From Actinocorallia sp039871655 (GTDB taxonomy: Bacteria > Actinomycetota > Actinomycetes > Streptosporangiales > Streptosporangiaceae), in the NCBI RefSeq assembly GCF_039871655.1, contig NZ_JBDPLZ010000003.1, positions 186,001 through 250,000 on the forward strand: a stretch of 64,000 bases of DNA, given 5' to 3'. This document shows positions 8,132 through 16,058 of this stretch, piece after piece. The position numbers were made by a program, and so were the translations under genes. The notes under the pieces are model-generated. The model saw only the letters and a list, made by a program, of their open reading frames with translations, did no database searches and was not told the origin of the DNA. Position 1 is the first letter of the stretch. Every line of letters starts with the position of its first letter.

Positions 8132-8800
8132 TCAGGAGGCCGCCTTGCGGAGGTGGGCGGCGACGGCGGAGACCCAGAGCATGCCGGTGAGGGTGCCGAC
8201 GGCGAGGGTGAGGGAGCCTGCCTGGCCGCCGCTCATGGCCCAGCCGTCGCCGAGGATGAAGACGACGCCGACGATCCGGGAGGCGATGGCGCGGCCGCGG
8301 TCGCCGGTGCGGGAGAAGTGGTGGCCGAGGACGAAGCACGCGGCGATGAGGGCGGTGAAGGACACCGAACCGGCGACCATGTGCAGGACGGCGTGCCAGC
8401 TCATCTCCGCCGGGATTCCGGCCGGGGTACCGACGGGGAAGCCGTCCCCGGGGTCCATGGAGAACACGCCCGCGGCCATCATGCCGAGGCCGTTGACGGC
8501 GACCAGGCGGGGCGTCCAGGTGCCGCCGGGGGCACCGCGCATGGCGCGTCGCAGGCCGATCGCGCCGGCGACGGTCAGGGCGCCGCCGACCAGGAAGTTG
8601 GCGACCTGGAGCCAGCCGAGCAAGCCGGTGCTCAGCATGCTCAGCGGGTGGCGCGTCAGGTCGAAGCCGTCACGGGTGAACGCCTGTGCCAGCGAGACCG
8701 CGGCCCACAGGGGAGCGGCGACGGCGGCGAGGGTGAGCAGCGTCCGGGTGGACGAGGACGCGGCGGCGGTGGTGGGGGCGGCGTGCTGGAGGGTCGTCAT
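8132..8800 (-). CDS. DUF998 family integral membrane protein
   Basis: This 222-residue protein has about six hydrophobic segments (for example LLTLAAVAAPLWAAVSL, ANFLVGGALTVAGAIGL, FTALIAACFVLG) and the DUF998 pattern RHPLSMLSTG...GWLQVANF near residues 50-70. The ATG at 8800 follows AAGGAG at ideal spacing; the much longer open frame upstream runs antisense to the YCII gene and is rejected. DUF998 proteins are membrane proteins without assigned activity. It diverges from the DGPF/YCII-ECF genes across the perfect palindrome at 8853-8884, which suggests common regulation and perhaps membership of the sigma factor's target set. Confidence 0.9.
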   Translation of the reverse strand: MTTLQHAAPTTAAASSSTRTLLTLAAVAAPLWAAVSLAQAFTRDGFDLTRHPLSMLSTGLLGWLQVANFLVGGALTVAGAIGLRRAMRGAPGGTWTPRLVAVNGLGMMAAGVFSMDPGDGFPVGTPAGIPAEMSWHAVLHMVAGSVSFTALIAACFVLGHHFSRTGDRGRAIASRIVGVVFILGDGWAMSGGQAGSLTLAVGTLTGMLWVSAVAAHLRKAAS

Positions 8801-8852
8801 GGCCCGTCTCCTTCGCGGATTTTCGGTGTCTTCACCAACGCGTCGCCTTGGA

Positions 8853-8884
8853 GATGTGACAGGGAATGCATTCCCTGTCACATC
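8853..8884. promoter_or_regulatory. perfect 32-bp palindrome in divergent promoter
   Basis: GATGTGACAGGGAATG (8853-8868) is followed directly by its exact reverse complement (8869-8884). It lies 53 bp from the DUF998 start and 57 bp from the YCII start, in the only promoter space of both. A perfect uninterrupted dyad of this size is either a regulator-binding site or a cruciform-forming element. The protein that binds it is not known. Confidence 0.7.
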
Positions 8885-8941
8885 GGCTCGTTCGACGGAC
8901 GGGCATAAGCGGAGACGATCTCCCCGAGCGAAGGAGCGGAC

Positions 8942-9259
8942 ATGCGTTACCTGATGACCACCAAGGGCGGGGCCGAGCCGGACGAGAAGCTGTACGCCGA
9001 GATGGGCGCGTTCATCGAGGAGATGACCAAGGCCGGCGTCCTGCTGGCGACCGGCGGCCTGGAGCCGCGCGGCCTCGTCATCACCTCCGAGGCCGGCGAC
9101 ATCACGGTGACGGACGGGCCGTTCCTGGAGGCCAAGGACGTGGTCGGCGGCTTCGCGCTGGTCGAGGTCCGCTCCAAGGAGGAGGCGATCGAGGTGGCCC
9201 GCCGCTTCCGGAAGATCGTCGGTGACGGCGAGAGCCAGATCTGGCAGGTCTTCGGCTGA
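8942..9259 (+). CDS. DGPF/YCII-related protein, ECF42 partner
   Basis: This 105-residue protein is a YCII-fold dimeric alpha-beta barrel with the signature TDGPFLEAKDVVGGF near residues 60-74. DGPF proteins are the established genetic partners of ECF42 sigma factors, which is exactly the next gene. The start MRYLMTTKGG and end ESQIWQVFG are typical. GAAGGAG precedes the ATG. Its biochemical role is unknown in the family. A long GC hairpin separates it from the sigma gene, so the two may be expressed at different levels. Confidence 0.92.
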   Translation: MRYLMTTKGGAEPDEKLYAEMGAFIEEMTKAGVLLATGGLEPRGLVITSEAGDITVTDGPFLEAKDVVGGFALVEVRSKEEAIEVARRFRKIVGDGESQIWQVFG

Positions 9260-9278
9260 GCCGCCGAGCCCGGCCGCG

Positions 9279-9318
9279 GAGCACCGTCCCCGCTTGCGTC
9301 CACGCGGGGGCGGTGCTC
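9279..9318 (+). terminator. hairpin between DGPF gene and sigma factor gene
   Basis: GAGCACCG-T-CCCCGC (9279-9293) pairs with GCGGGG-G-CGGTGCTC (9304-9318) with one internal mismatch. The right arm overlaps the G-rich stretch just before the sigma GTG at 9324. It may attenuate transcription or mask the ribosome-binding site rather than simply terminate. Confidence 0.55.
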
Positions 9319-9323
9319 TGATC

Positions 9324-11315
9324 GTGCCCGTGACGGCCAGGGACACCCACCGCACGATCGACGCGGTCTGGAAACTCGAATCGGCGAGGATCGTCGCCGC
9401 GCTCACCCGGATGGTCCGCGAGGTGGGCCTGGCCGAGGAGCTCGCCCAGGACGCGCTGGTCGCCGCCCTGGAGCAGTGGCCCGAGCAGGGCGTCCCCGAC
9501 AACCCCGGCGCCTGGATCATGACGGCGGCCAAACGCCGCGCCATCGACCACCTGCGCCGCACCGAGCGCCTGGAGCGCAGACAGGAGCAGCTCGCCCACG
9601 AACTGAGCCAGGACCGGGACGGCGACGCCGGGACGGGCGACGACGTCCTGCGCCTGATGTTCGTCTCCTGCCACCCCGTCCTCCCCGCCGAGGAGCGGGT
9701 CGCGCTGACCCTCCGCCTCCTGGCCGGCCTCACGGCGGAGGAGATCGCCCGCGCGTTCCTCGTCTCCGAGCAGGCGGTCGTCCAGCGCGTCGCCCGGGCC
9801 AAGCAGACCCTCGCCGACGCCCGGATCCCCTTCGAGCTGCCGCCCGGCGCCGAACTGGCGGACCGCCTGTCGTCCGTCCTCGAGGTGGTCTACCTGGTCT
9901 TCAACGAGGGCTACTCGGCGACCTCGGGCGAGGACCTGATCCGCCCCACCCTCTGCCTGGAGGCCCTGCGCCTGGGCCGGCTGCTGGCCGAACTGGCGCC
10001 GGCCGAGCCGGAGGTCCACGGCCTGGTCGCCCTCATGGAGATCCAGGCGTCCCGCTCGGCGGCCCGCACCGGCCCGTCCGGAGAGCCCCTCCAGCTCCAC
10101 GAGCAGAACCGCGGCCGCTGGGACCCGCTGCTCATCCGCCGGGGCATGGCGTCCCTTCTGCGCGCCCGGGAGAGCTCCGCCCCGCCGGGCCCGTACGTGC
10201 TCCAGGCCGCCATCGCGGCGACCCACGCCCGCGCCCGCACGGTCGAGGAGACCGACTGGGCCCAGATCGCAGCGCTCTACGACGCCCTGATCCGGGTGGC
10301 GCCCACCCCCGTCGTCCAGCTCAACCGGGCCGTCGCCATCGGCATGACCCGCGGTCCCCAGGCCGCCCTGGACGTCGTCGACGTCTTGAAGAGCGACCCG
10401 GCCCTGAGGAACTACCATCTGCTCCCCAGTGTCCGGGCCGATCTCCTGGCCAAGCTCGGCCGGCACGCCGAGGCCCGCACCGAGTTCGAACGCGCGGCCT
10501 CCCTGGCCCGCAACGCCGCAGAACGCGCCTTCCTCCTCCGGCGCGCCGCGGACCTCCCCGCGCTCGAAGACGAGGGCGTCACCCTCGCCGAGGCCGTCAG
10601 AGACTTCCTCGCCCGCGATGAACTGACCCCCGCCACCCGCCGCTCCTACACCCAGACCCTCCACCGCCTGTGCCTGACCCTCGGCGACGGCACCCCTCTG
10701 ACCTCGCTCACTCCCGAGCGGGTGGCCCAGGCCTTCGCCATCTCCTGGCCCGCCACGGCCCCCAAGACCTGGAACCGCCACCGCTCGGCCGTCCGCTCCT
10801 TCTCCGCCTGGTCCTCCGCACCGCCCCGCGCCTGGCTGACAGCCGACCTTTCGACGTCCCTCGACCGCCGTCCGGAGCCCCGCCTCGTCACGGCTTCGCT
10901 CCACCCGTCCGAGGTGGAGCTCCTCCTGGCCCGCTCCGACGCCTCCCTACGGGAACGCGCCCTGTGGCGCCTGCTGTACGAGTCGTCCGCCACGGTCACC
11001 GAAGCCCTCTCGCTCGACGTCGAAGATCTGGGCCTTCGACACCGGCCCGGTCACCTTCCGCCGCGCTGGGACCACGCCACCACGGAACTGCTCTCCCGCC
11101 TCACCGCGGGCCGGAGCCGGGGCCCGGTGTTCCTCTCCGACCGCAGGCCCGCCCCTTCCCGTACTCCTTCCGCGGCCGATCTGTGCCCGGAGACCGGACG
11201 CCGCCGTCTCTCCTATGAACGCGCCGAGTACCTCTTCAAACAGGCCACGAAGTCCCTGGACCCCTCGGGCCGGGGCTACACGCTCCACCAGCTCCGTCAC
11301 GCCCGCCCCCGCTGA
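9324..11315 (+). CDS. ECF42-type sigma factor fused to truncated tyrosine recombinase
   Basis: One uninterrupted frame of 663 codons encodes two unrelated proteins. Residues ~1-420 are an ECF42 sigma factor: region 2 (HRTIDAVWKLESARI, AQDALVAALEQWP), region 4 (LTAEEIARAFLVSEQAVVQR), then the long SnoaL-free extension with VVYLVFNEGYSATSGED and a TPR-rich tail. Residues ~420-663 are a site-specific integrase: core-binding domain (TPATRRSYTQTLHRL, TWNRHRSAVRSF) and a catalytic domain ending in LHQLRH. The box I Arg is Thr (SSATVTEALSLDVEDL), the strand carrying the catalytic Lys is shortened, and the protein stops five residues after HQLRH, so the Tyr is missing. The recombinase half cannot be active. 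GTG 9324 or 9330 is the start; no ATG is near. Confidence 0.85.
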   Translation: MPVTARDTHRTIDAVWKLESARIVAALTRMVREVGLAEELAQDALVAALEQWPEQGVPDNPGAWIMTAAKRRAIDHLRRTERLERRQEQLAHELSQDRDGDAGTGDDVLRLMFVSCHPVLPAEERVALTLRLLAGLTAEEIARAFLVSEQAVVQRVARAKQTLADARIPFELPPGAELADRLSSVLEVVYLVFNEGYSATSGEDLIRPTLCLEALRLGRLLAELAPAEPEVHGLVALMEIQASRSAARTGPSGEPLQLHEQNRGRWDPLLIRRGMASLLRARESSAPPGPYVLQAAIAATHARARTVEETDWAQIAALYDALIRVAPTPVVQLNRAVAIGMTRGPQAALDVVDVLKSDPALRNYHLLPSVRADLLAKLGRHAEARTEFERAASLARNAAERAFLLRRAADLPALEDEGVTLAEAVRDFLARDELTPATRRSYTQTLHRLCLTLGDGTPLTSLTPERVAQAFAISWPATAPKTWNRHRSAVRSFSAWSSAPPRAWLTADLSTSLDRRPEPRLVTASLHPSEVELLLARSDASLRERALWRLLYESSATVTEALSLDVEDLGLRHRPGHLPPRWDHATTELLSRLTAGRSRGPVFLSDRRPAPSRTPSAADLCPETGRRRLSYERAEYLFKQATKSLDPSGRGYTLHQLRHARPR

Positions 11316-11341
11316 CCACGACTGAAGGAACGGCCGAGCCG

Positions 11342-11467
11342 ATGGACGAACTCGAGCACACCTACACCGGACGGCCTTACGTCGTGACGAACACCGCCGA
11401 GGAGGCCTCACAGGTCGTGCTGCGGCTCCGAGCCGGACGGGTGCCGGTGTGCGGGGGCCCGGAATGA
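11342..11467 (+). CDS. possible 41-residue small protein coupled to kinase gene
   Basis: The ATG at 11342 opens a 41-codon frame (beginning MDELEHTYTG) whose TGA overlaps the start of the next gene as ATGA. It follows the sigma-recombinase stop by 26 bp, with GAAGGA at a somewhat long distance. I do not recognise the product. The coupling geometry and codon bias favour translation, but it could be a non-coding leader. Confidence 0.35.
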   Translation: MDELEHTYTGRPYVVTNTAEEASQVVLRLRAGRVPVCGGPE

Positions 11468-11991
11468 GCGAGCTCGCCGCACGCCTCAGGGAAACGCCCC
11501 CCAAGGCGGGACGGACCCGCGTCGCGGCCATAGACGGACGGTCCGGGTCGGGCAAATCCACGCTGGCGGCCTCGCTCGCCCGCGAGTTGGGCGCGCCGGT
11601 CGTCAGCATGGAGGACCTCTACGGAGGCTGGGACGGACTCGAAGACGGGGTGGACCGGCTCGTCTCCGACGTGCTGGTTCCCCTGTCCGAGGGACGACGG
11701 GCATTCGTCCCGCGCTACGACTGGATCGCAGGGGCATGGGGAGCCCCGGTTCCACTCGACCCGCCCGCTGAACTCGTCGTGGAAGGCGTCGGGGCGGGCT
11801 GCGCACGCGCGGCACGGTACGTCAGCCTTCTCGTCTGGCTGGAGTTGCCGGAAGAGATCCGCAAACACCGTGCTCTGGAGCGCGACGGAGACACCTACGA
11901 TCCGCACTGGGACCGTTGGGCGGCGCAGGAGACGGCGATGCTGGCGCGCGAGCACACCCCCGAACGCGCTGATGTGGTTATGGTCTTTTGA
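11464..11991 (+). CDS. uridine/nucleoside kinase-like P-loop protein
   Basis: This 175-residue P-loop kinase has an intact Walker A GRSGSGKST near residues 23-31 and the sequence VSMEDLYGGWDGL near 46-58, typical of short actinobacterial uridine kinase-like proteins. AELVVEGVGAG near 102-112 is the Walker B-like strand and RKHRALERDG the lid. It probably phosphorylates a nucleoside or small metabolite with ATP; the substrate is not evident. An upstream ATG at 11449 is possible, but the 11464 ATG overlaps the preceding small frame. The gene is unrelated to the recombinase remnant before it. Confidence 0.82.
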   Translation: MSELAARLRETPPKAGRTRVAAIDGRSGSGKSTLAASLARELGAPVVSMEDLYGGWDGLEDGVDRLVSDVLVPLSEGRRAFVPRYDWIAGAWGAPVPLDPPAELVVEGVGAGCARAARYVSLLVWLELPEEIRKHRALERDGDTYDPHWDRWAAQETAMLAREHTPERADVVMVF

Positions 11992-12013
11992 AAGCCGGAC
12001 GCCGGCTGAACCG

Positions 12014-13327
12014 TCACAGCGGGTCCTGCTCGGCGAGGAGCTGCTCCATGCCGAGGAGGCCGGCGTCCAGGGCGAGCTGGGACAGCCAGCCCTGGATCTG
12101 GCGGCGGCGGTCGGCGGGATCGGCGAGGTCCAGGGCGGGATCGGCCAGGAGGTGGCCGCCCCGGGAGACGCCGGCGTCCGGGATCTGCTTCAGGCCGGTG
12201 GCGTCGAGGACCTCCAGGATCGGGCGTTCGGTCACCAGGTGAAGGACGCGGGGCTGGGGGACGGCGACGGGGTCGACCCGGGCCAGGTCCGAGATCGGGG
12301 CCACGACCTCCGGGTTCGTGAACGTCGTCGCCAGCGCCTCCATGAGTTCGGCCAGCATCGGCAGGGCGATCCGCCAGCGCGGGGCCGGCCCGTCCGCCCG
12401 GCCGGGAGCGGCCTGCCGTCCACCGGTCGCCTGGATCCAGCTGCTGAGCCGGACGGTCACGTCGAGCGTGAACTGGAGGTTCGTCCCCGCACTCCCGTAG
12501 GCGCCGGGTACCTCCAGGCTCGCTCTGGCCTCGATCGGCTTGGGATCTCCGGGCATCCAGCCGTCGGGATAGCCCTGCCACTCCAGGTTGACGGTGTGGG
12601 CGCGGTTGATGCCCCTGCGGTGGAACGGGGTGACGCTCGCCGTCTCCGCCCGCTGGAGGCACAGGTCCCTGAGCGCCTTGTCGAGCGGGGAGCCGTTCAG
12701 CGCGTCGGTCAGCGTGGACACGGTGCGTTCCGACAGAGGCTGCCATTTCGCCTCGTCGGCGACGGCGACGTTCAGCCCCGACCGGATGATGAAGTCGATA
12801 TCGGAACCGTTCGCGCCGCGGGTGACGGCCGGGGCCATGACGTTCCACTGCCGGCTCTCCTCGGAGGCCGCCCGCTCGGTGAACAATCCCTTGAGCCGCT
12901 GCCAGTCGGCGGACTGGGTGGTGTTCTGGTACCGGATCGGCGCCCTCCCGTCGACGAGCAGCGGCCGGGGCGCCCGCCCGGGAACGACGCGCATGACCAG
13001 GACGTACAGCCCCGACCCGTCGTCCAGCGGCACCGGGAGGATCTCGGGGATCCACGGCGGCTCGAGCTTGGCGTGGCAGTGCTCGGCGATCGACTCGATC
13101 GTCTTCTCCTCCACCCCGCTCACCGCCCGTGCGTCGGTGACCCCCACCAGGACCAGCCCTCCGTAGGTGTTGGCCAGCGCCGCGACCGCTTTGGCGAGGG
13201 TCTGGCTGAAGCCCTCCTTGTACTCGACGGTCGGCGCCTCCGGCCCCACCTGGTCGACGAGCGCGCGGACCCGCTCGATCGTCACGTCCGAAGGGGAGCA
13301 GTACAGCAGCGATTGGGGCGATGTCAC
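12014..13327 (-). CDS. AlbA_2/Schlafen-type putative DNA-binding protein
   Basis: This 437-residue protein begins with an AlbA_2 (Schlafen core-like) domain. TVEYKEGFSQTLAKAVAALANTYGG near residues 33-57 is the signature strand and helix with the conserved E-x-K, followed by LVLVGVTD. The C-terminal ~250 residues resemble no family I recognise. In bacteria this domain occurs in putative transcription regulators, while Schlafen proteins use the same acidic residues for RNA cleavage; which applies here is unknown. It starts at GTG and is convergent with the kinase gene, with only 22 bp between the stops. Confidence 0.8.
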   Translation of the reverse strand: MTSPQSLLYCSPSDVTIERVRALVDQVGPEAPTVEYKEGFSQTLAKAVAALANTYGGLVLVGVTDARAVSGVEEKTIESIAEHCHAKLEPPWIPEILPVPLDDGSGLYVLVMRVVPGRAPRPLLVDGRAPIRYQNTTQSADWQRLKGLFTERAASEESRQWNVMAPAVTRGANGSDIDFIIRSGLNVAVADEAKWQPLSERTVSTLTDALNGSPLDKALRDLCLQRAETASVTPFHRRGINRAHTVNLEWQGYPDGWMPGDPKPIEARASLEVPGAYGSAGTNLQFTLDVTVRLSSWIQATGGRQAAPGRADGPAPRWRIALPMLAELMEALATTFTNPEVVAPISDLARVDPVAVPQPRVLHLVTERPILEVLDATGLKQIPDAGVSRGGHLLADPALDLADPADRRRQIQGWLSQLALDAGLLGMEQLLAEQDPL

Positions 13328-13375
13328 GCCTCATATCTTCCTCCGCGCGCCGCGGAGGTCCAGCCACGCCCATTT

Positions 13376-13410
13376 CGTCAAGGCAGCTTGACGTCAGGGC
13401 ATCTTGACGT
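13376..13410 (+). promoter_or_regulatory. inverted and direct TTGACGT repeats upstream of HTH gene
   Basis: CGTCAAGGCAGCTTGACG (13376-13393) is an inverted repeat with 7-bp arms and a 4-bp centre. Its right half TTGACGT (13388-13394) is repeated directly at 13404-13410, 16 bp on. The HTH gene starts 12 bp later. It could be an autoregulatory operator or include the -35 element. Confidence 0.5.
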
Positions 13411-13422
13411 GAGACTGGGGTC

Positions 13423-13830
13423 ATGGCTACTCCAGACGAACTCGAGAACCGGTTCACGCTGCTGACCGCCGTCGCCCGCTACGACGAACTGCGCACCCGA
13501 GACTCCCTGGCCTCGATGACCGAGGACGGCGACGCCTTCGGCGCGGCCCCCCTCTCCCGGGAGGAGGCCCTGGAACTCCTCGCCCTGGGCGAGGTGATCG
13601 CCCGCAAGGCGGGTTACGGGCGCCAGCTCACGGTGCGTTCCGCGCGCAGGGCGGGCGCCTCCTGGTCGCAGATCGGCGCCTCCCTCGGAACCAGCAAGCA
13701 GGCCGCCTGGGAAGCGCACAACAGATGGATCGACGACCAGGCCGACCAGCGGGGCGTCGGTCACCACGGCTGGGACGAGAACGAGGCCGCGTCCGCCCGC
13801 TCTCTCGCCGGCGACCCCGGAAAGGACTGA
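13423..13830 (+). CDS. small helix-turn-helix protein
   Basis: This 135-residue protein has a helical N-terminal part (TLLTAVARYDELRTRD) and then a recognisable helix-turn-helix, RAGASWSQIGASLGTSKQAAWEAH, near residues 72-95. The pattern ASWSQIG.SLGTSKQAA is common in small conserved actinobacterial proteins without a characterised member. The C terminus is acidic and disordered. Transcription regulation is likely from the motif, but no target is known; the repeats just upstream of the ATG suggest autoregulation. It diverges from the AlbA_2 gene. Confidence 0.8.
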   Translation: MATPDELENRFTLLTAVARYDELRTRDSLASMTEDGDAFGAAPLSREEALELLALGEVIARKAGYGRQLTVRSARRAGASWSQIGASLGTSKQAAWEAHNRWIDDQADQRGVGHHGWDENEAASARSLAGDPGKD

Positions 13831-13886
13831 AGTCCTCATGGCGGAGTGAGGAGGCGAGGCAGTATGGAGGAGATCGGAGGTGGGGT

Positions 13887-14369
13887 ATGGGAGGACACGA
13901 CGGCCTGCTCTACCGCTTCAAGCGCTGGATGTATCCGGGAGACCGGCCCAATCCGCTCGCGCGTCTCCTGAACCGGATCTCCGCGCTCCAGTTCGCCGCG
14001 GGTTTCCTCGCACCCCGCAACTGGGTGACGCTCGAGGTGAGAGGTCGTCGTACCGGTCGTCTCATCTCCTTCCCGGTGGTGGTCGCGGACTACGGCGGCG
14101 AACGGTACCTGGTGGCGATGCTCGGCGACCGGGCGAACTGGGTGCACAACGTCAGGGCGGCCGAGGGCCACGCCGTCCTCCGTCACGGCCGCCGCGAGCC
14201 CGTCCGCCTGGAGGAGGTCGAACCCGCGGCCCGTCCTGCGATCATCCGCCGCTATCTGGCCCTCGCCCCCGGAGCCCGCCCCCACATCCCGGTGGACCGC
14301 CGAGCGCCTCTGGAGGACTTCGCCCGCATCGCCGACCGGTTCCCCGTCTTCCACGTCCTTCCGAGATGA
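13887..14369 (+). CDS. DDN-like F420-dependent nitroreductase/reductase
   Basis: This 160-residue split-barrel protein matches the deazaflavin (F420)-dependent DDN/FDOR family. The signature is NWVTLEVRGRRTGRLISFPVVV near residues 44-65, followed by YLVAMLGDRANWVHNVRAAEG (about 75-95), which lines the F420 pocket. Such enzymes reduce quinones, nitro compounds or double bonds with F420H2. GGAGG lies seven bases before the ATG. An upstream ATG at 13864 is out of frame. The stop is 15 bp from the convergent TetR gene. Confidence 0.88.
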   Translation: MGGHDGLLYRFKRWMYPGDRPNPLARLLNRISALQFAAGFLAPRNWVTLEVRGRRTGRLISFPVVVADYGGERYLVAMLGDRANWVHNVRAAEGHAVLRHGRREPVRLEEVEPAARPAIIRRYLALAPGARPHIPVDRRAPLEDFARIADRFPVFHVLPR

Positions 14370-14384
14370 CGAGCCGACGGTGGG

Positions 14385-15002
14385 TCACTTGGCGATGTGG
14401 CGGATGACGAGGGCGGCGAGTTCTTCGACCATGCGGTCGTGGGGGATGGGCGGGCGGTCCAGGACGTAGCGGATCGACAGCTGGCCGACGGTCTCGGTGA
14501 GGATCCAGAGGGTGGTGTCGATGTCGAGGTCCGGGCGGAAGTGCTCGCGGTTGACGAGCAGGTAGATGCGGACGATGTCGGTCAGGCGGTGCTGCAGCGC
14601 GTTCAGTTTGTCGAAGGGGCCCAGGCGGGGAACCTGTTCGACGATGATGCGCAGGAGGTCGGCGTTCTCCTCCAGGAGCTTGATCTGGGCGGCCAGGAGG
14701 ATGCGGCCGCCGTTCTGCCAGGGCTCGGACATGGCGGTCTCGATCTTCGCGCCGAGCCGTTCGGCGAGGTGGTCGGCGAAGCGGTCGAGGACCGCGACCA
14801 CGATGGCGTCCTTGTTGGGGAAGTACTGGTAGAGCGAGCCGTTGCTGATCCCGGCGGTCGCGGCGATCCGGTTGGTGGACGCGCCGTCGTAGCCGCGTTC
14901 GGACAGAACGCGAGTAGCGGCGTCCAGGATGCGCTCGACCATGCGTTTGGAGCGCTCCTGCTGGGGGATCCGGCGGGGTGGATGACCAGGTGAAGGGGGC
15001 AT
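14385..15002 (-). CDS. TetR family regulator
   Basis: This 205-residue regulator has the N-terminal TetR helix-turn-helix (AATRVLSERGYDGASTNRIA, then SNGSLYQYFPNKDAI) at about residues 27-73, followed by a variable ligand-binding domain. It is divergent from the two DUF2236 genes, with the shared ~100-bp promoter region containing GCGACTACTTATTCGC (arms GCGA/TCGC), a weak operator candidate. By this arrangement it probably represses the DUF2236 pair, but the effector is unknown. Confidence 0.88.
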   Translation of the reverse strand: MPPSPGHPPRRIPQQERSKRMVERILDAATRVLSERGYDGASTNRIAATAGISNGSLYQYFPNKDAIVVAVLDRFADHLAERLGAKIETAMSEPWQNGGRILLAAQIKLLEENADLLRIIVEQVPRLGPFDKLNALQHRLTDIVRIYLLVNREHFRPDLDIDTTLWILTETVGQLSIRYVLDRPPIPHDRMVEELAALVIRHIAK

Positions 15003-15105
15003 GCGGCACCGCCTTGGATGTTTCCCGAACGCGACTTGTAAGCGACTACTTATTCGCGTTTAGCTTAAGGGAGGAATCCCGGCCCGTCACCGCAGGAGAC
15101 GAACG

Positions 15106-16020
15106 TTGAGCCTGACCGAAGAGAGCGGTCTCCCCGAGACCACCACGAGGACGTCCGCCGTCGAGCCCGTCCCGTTCGGACCCGGCTCGTACCTGTGGGA
15201 ACACATGGGCCTCTACACATCCGCGTTCGCCGGCAACTGCGCCTTCATCCTGCAGGCGATGCACCCGACGGTCTCCGTCGTCAGCGACCAGTACTCGGCG
15301 TTCCGCACCGACCCGGTGGGCCGCGCCGTCCGCAGCTTCGCCTCCGTGCAGACCTGGGTGTACGGAGGCGAGGCCGCGATCGAGGAGGGCAAGCGACTGC
15401 GGGAGATGCACAAGCCGCTCGTCTCCTTCGACGAGGAGGGCCGCCGCCACCACGCGCTGTCCGCCGACGCCTGGGCCTGGGTGCACGTCACCGGCCTCTA
15501 CGGCACGCTGATGGCGGCCCGCTACTTCGCCCCCGCGCCGCCGACCCGCGCCGAGGAACAGCGGATCTTCGACGAGTTCATGAACCTCGGACGCATCCTG
15601 CGCGTCCCGGAACGGATGCTGCCCGAGACCCTCGAGGACTTCTGGACCTCCTTCGACAAGACCGTGGACGACACCCTGGAGGCCACCAAGGTGGCGCTCG
15701 AGGTGGTGGACATGATGGACAAGACCCCGGTCGCCGGCCCGGCGGCGCTGCGTCCGGCGCTCGCCCGGATCGGCATGGCGACCGGACGGGTCGGCAGGTT
15801 CGTCACCGCCGGGACGCTCCCGCCGGCCGCGAGGGAGAAGCTCGGCCTGACCTGGACCGCCGCCGACGAGCGCAGGCTGCGCGCCCTCGGCCAGGCCGTC
15901 GCGCGCACCTCGCCCCTCCTTCCGGAACGCGTGCGCTACATGCCGATCGCCTACCGGGCCCGCGTGGCCGCGCGGGCGCGGCAGAGCCTGGACCACGCCC
16001 TGGCCACCCGCCCTCTGTGA
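15106..16020 (+). CDS. DUF2236/MpaB-type oxygenase-like protein (copy 1)
   Basis: This 304-residue protein belongs to DUF2236, the MpaB/latex-clearing-protein family of haem-dependent oxygenases. Family landmarks are PGSYLWEHMG near residue 27, FILQAMHPT near 46, FRTDPVGRAVRSFASVQTWVYG near 66-87 and HALSADAWAWVHVTG near 117. Conserved histidines in HP, MHK and WVH are candidate haem ligands. A TTG start follows AGGAG. The next gene is a close paralogue, separated by 38 bp. The substrate is unknown; family members cleave polyisoprene or act in natural-product oxidation. Confidence 0.88.
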   Translation: MSLTEESGLPETTTRTSAVEPVPFGPGSYLWEHMGLYTSAFAGNCAFILQAMHPTVSVVSDQYSAFRTDPVGRAVRSFASVQTWVYGGEAAIEEGKRLREMHKPLVSFDEEGRRHHALSADAWAWVHVTGLYGTLMAARYFAPAPPTRAEEQRIFDEFMNLGRILRVPERMLPETLEDFWTSFDKTVDDTLEATKVALEVVDMMDKTPVAGPAALRPALARIGMATGRVGRFVTAGTLPPAAREKLGLTWTAADERRLRALGQAVARTSPLLPERVRYMPIAYRARVAARARQSLDHALATRPL

Positions 16021-16058
16021 GATCAGCGGCCCTTCAGACACCCCGAGGAGAACGAACG

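Noticed and set aside
8132..9802. A 5' extension of the DUF998 frame across the YCII gene to give 556 codons.
   Set aside because: The added part is antisense to YCII and the sigma gene and contains the palindrome; the ATG at 8800 has an excellent ribosome-binding site.
10580..11315. A separate integrase gene and mobile element downstream of the sigma gene.
   Set aside because: There is no stop or start at the junction, no att-like repeats and no cargo; the integrase part lacks catalytic residues.
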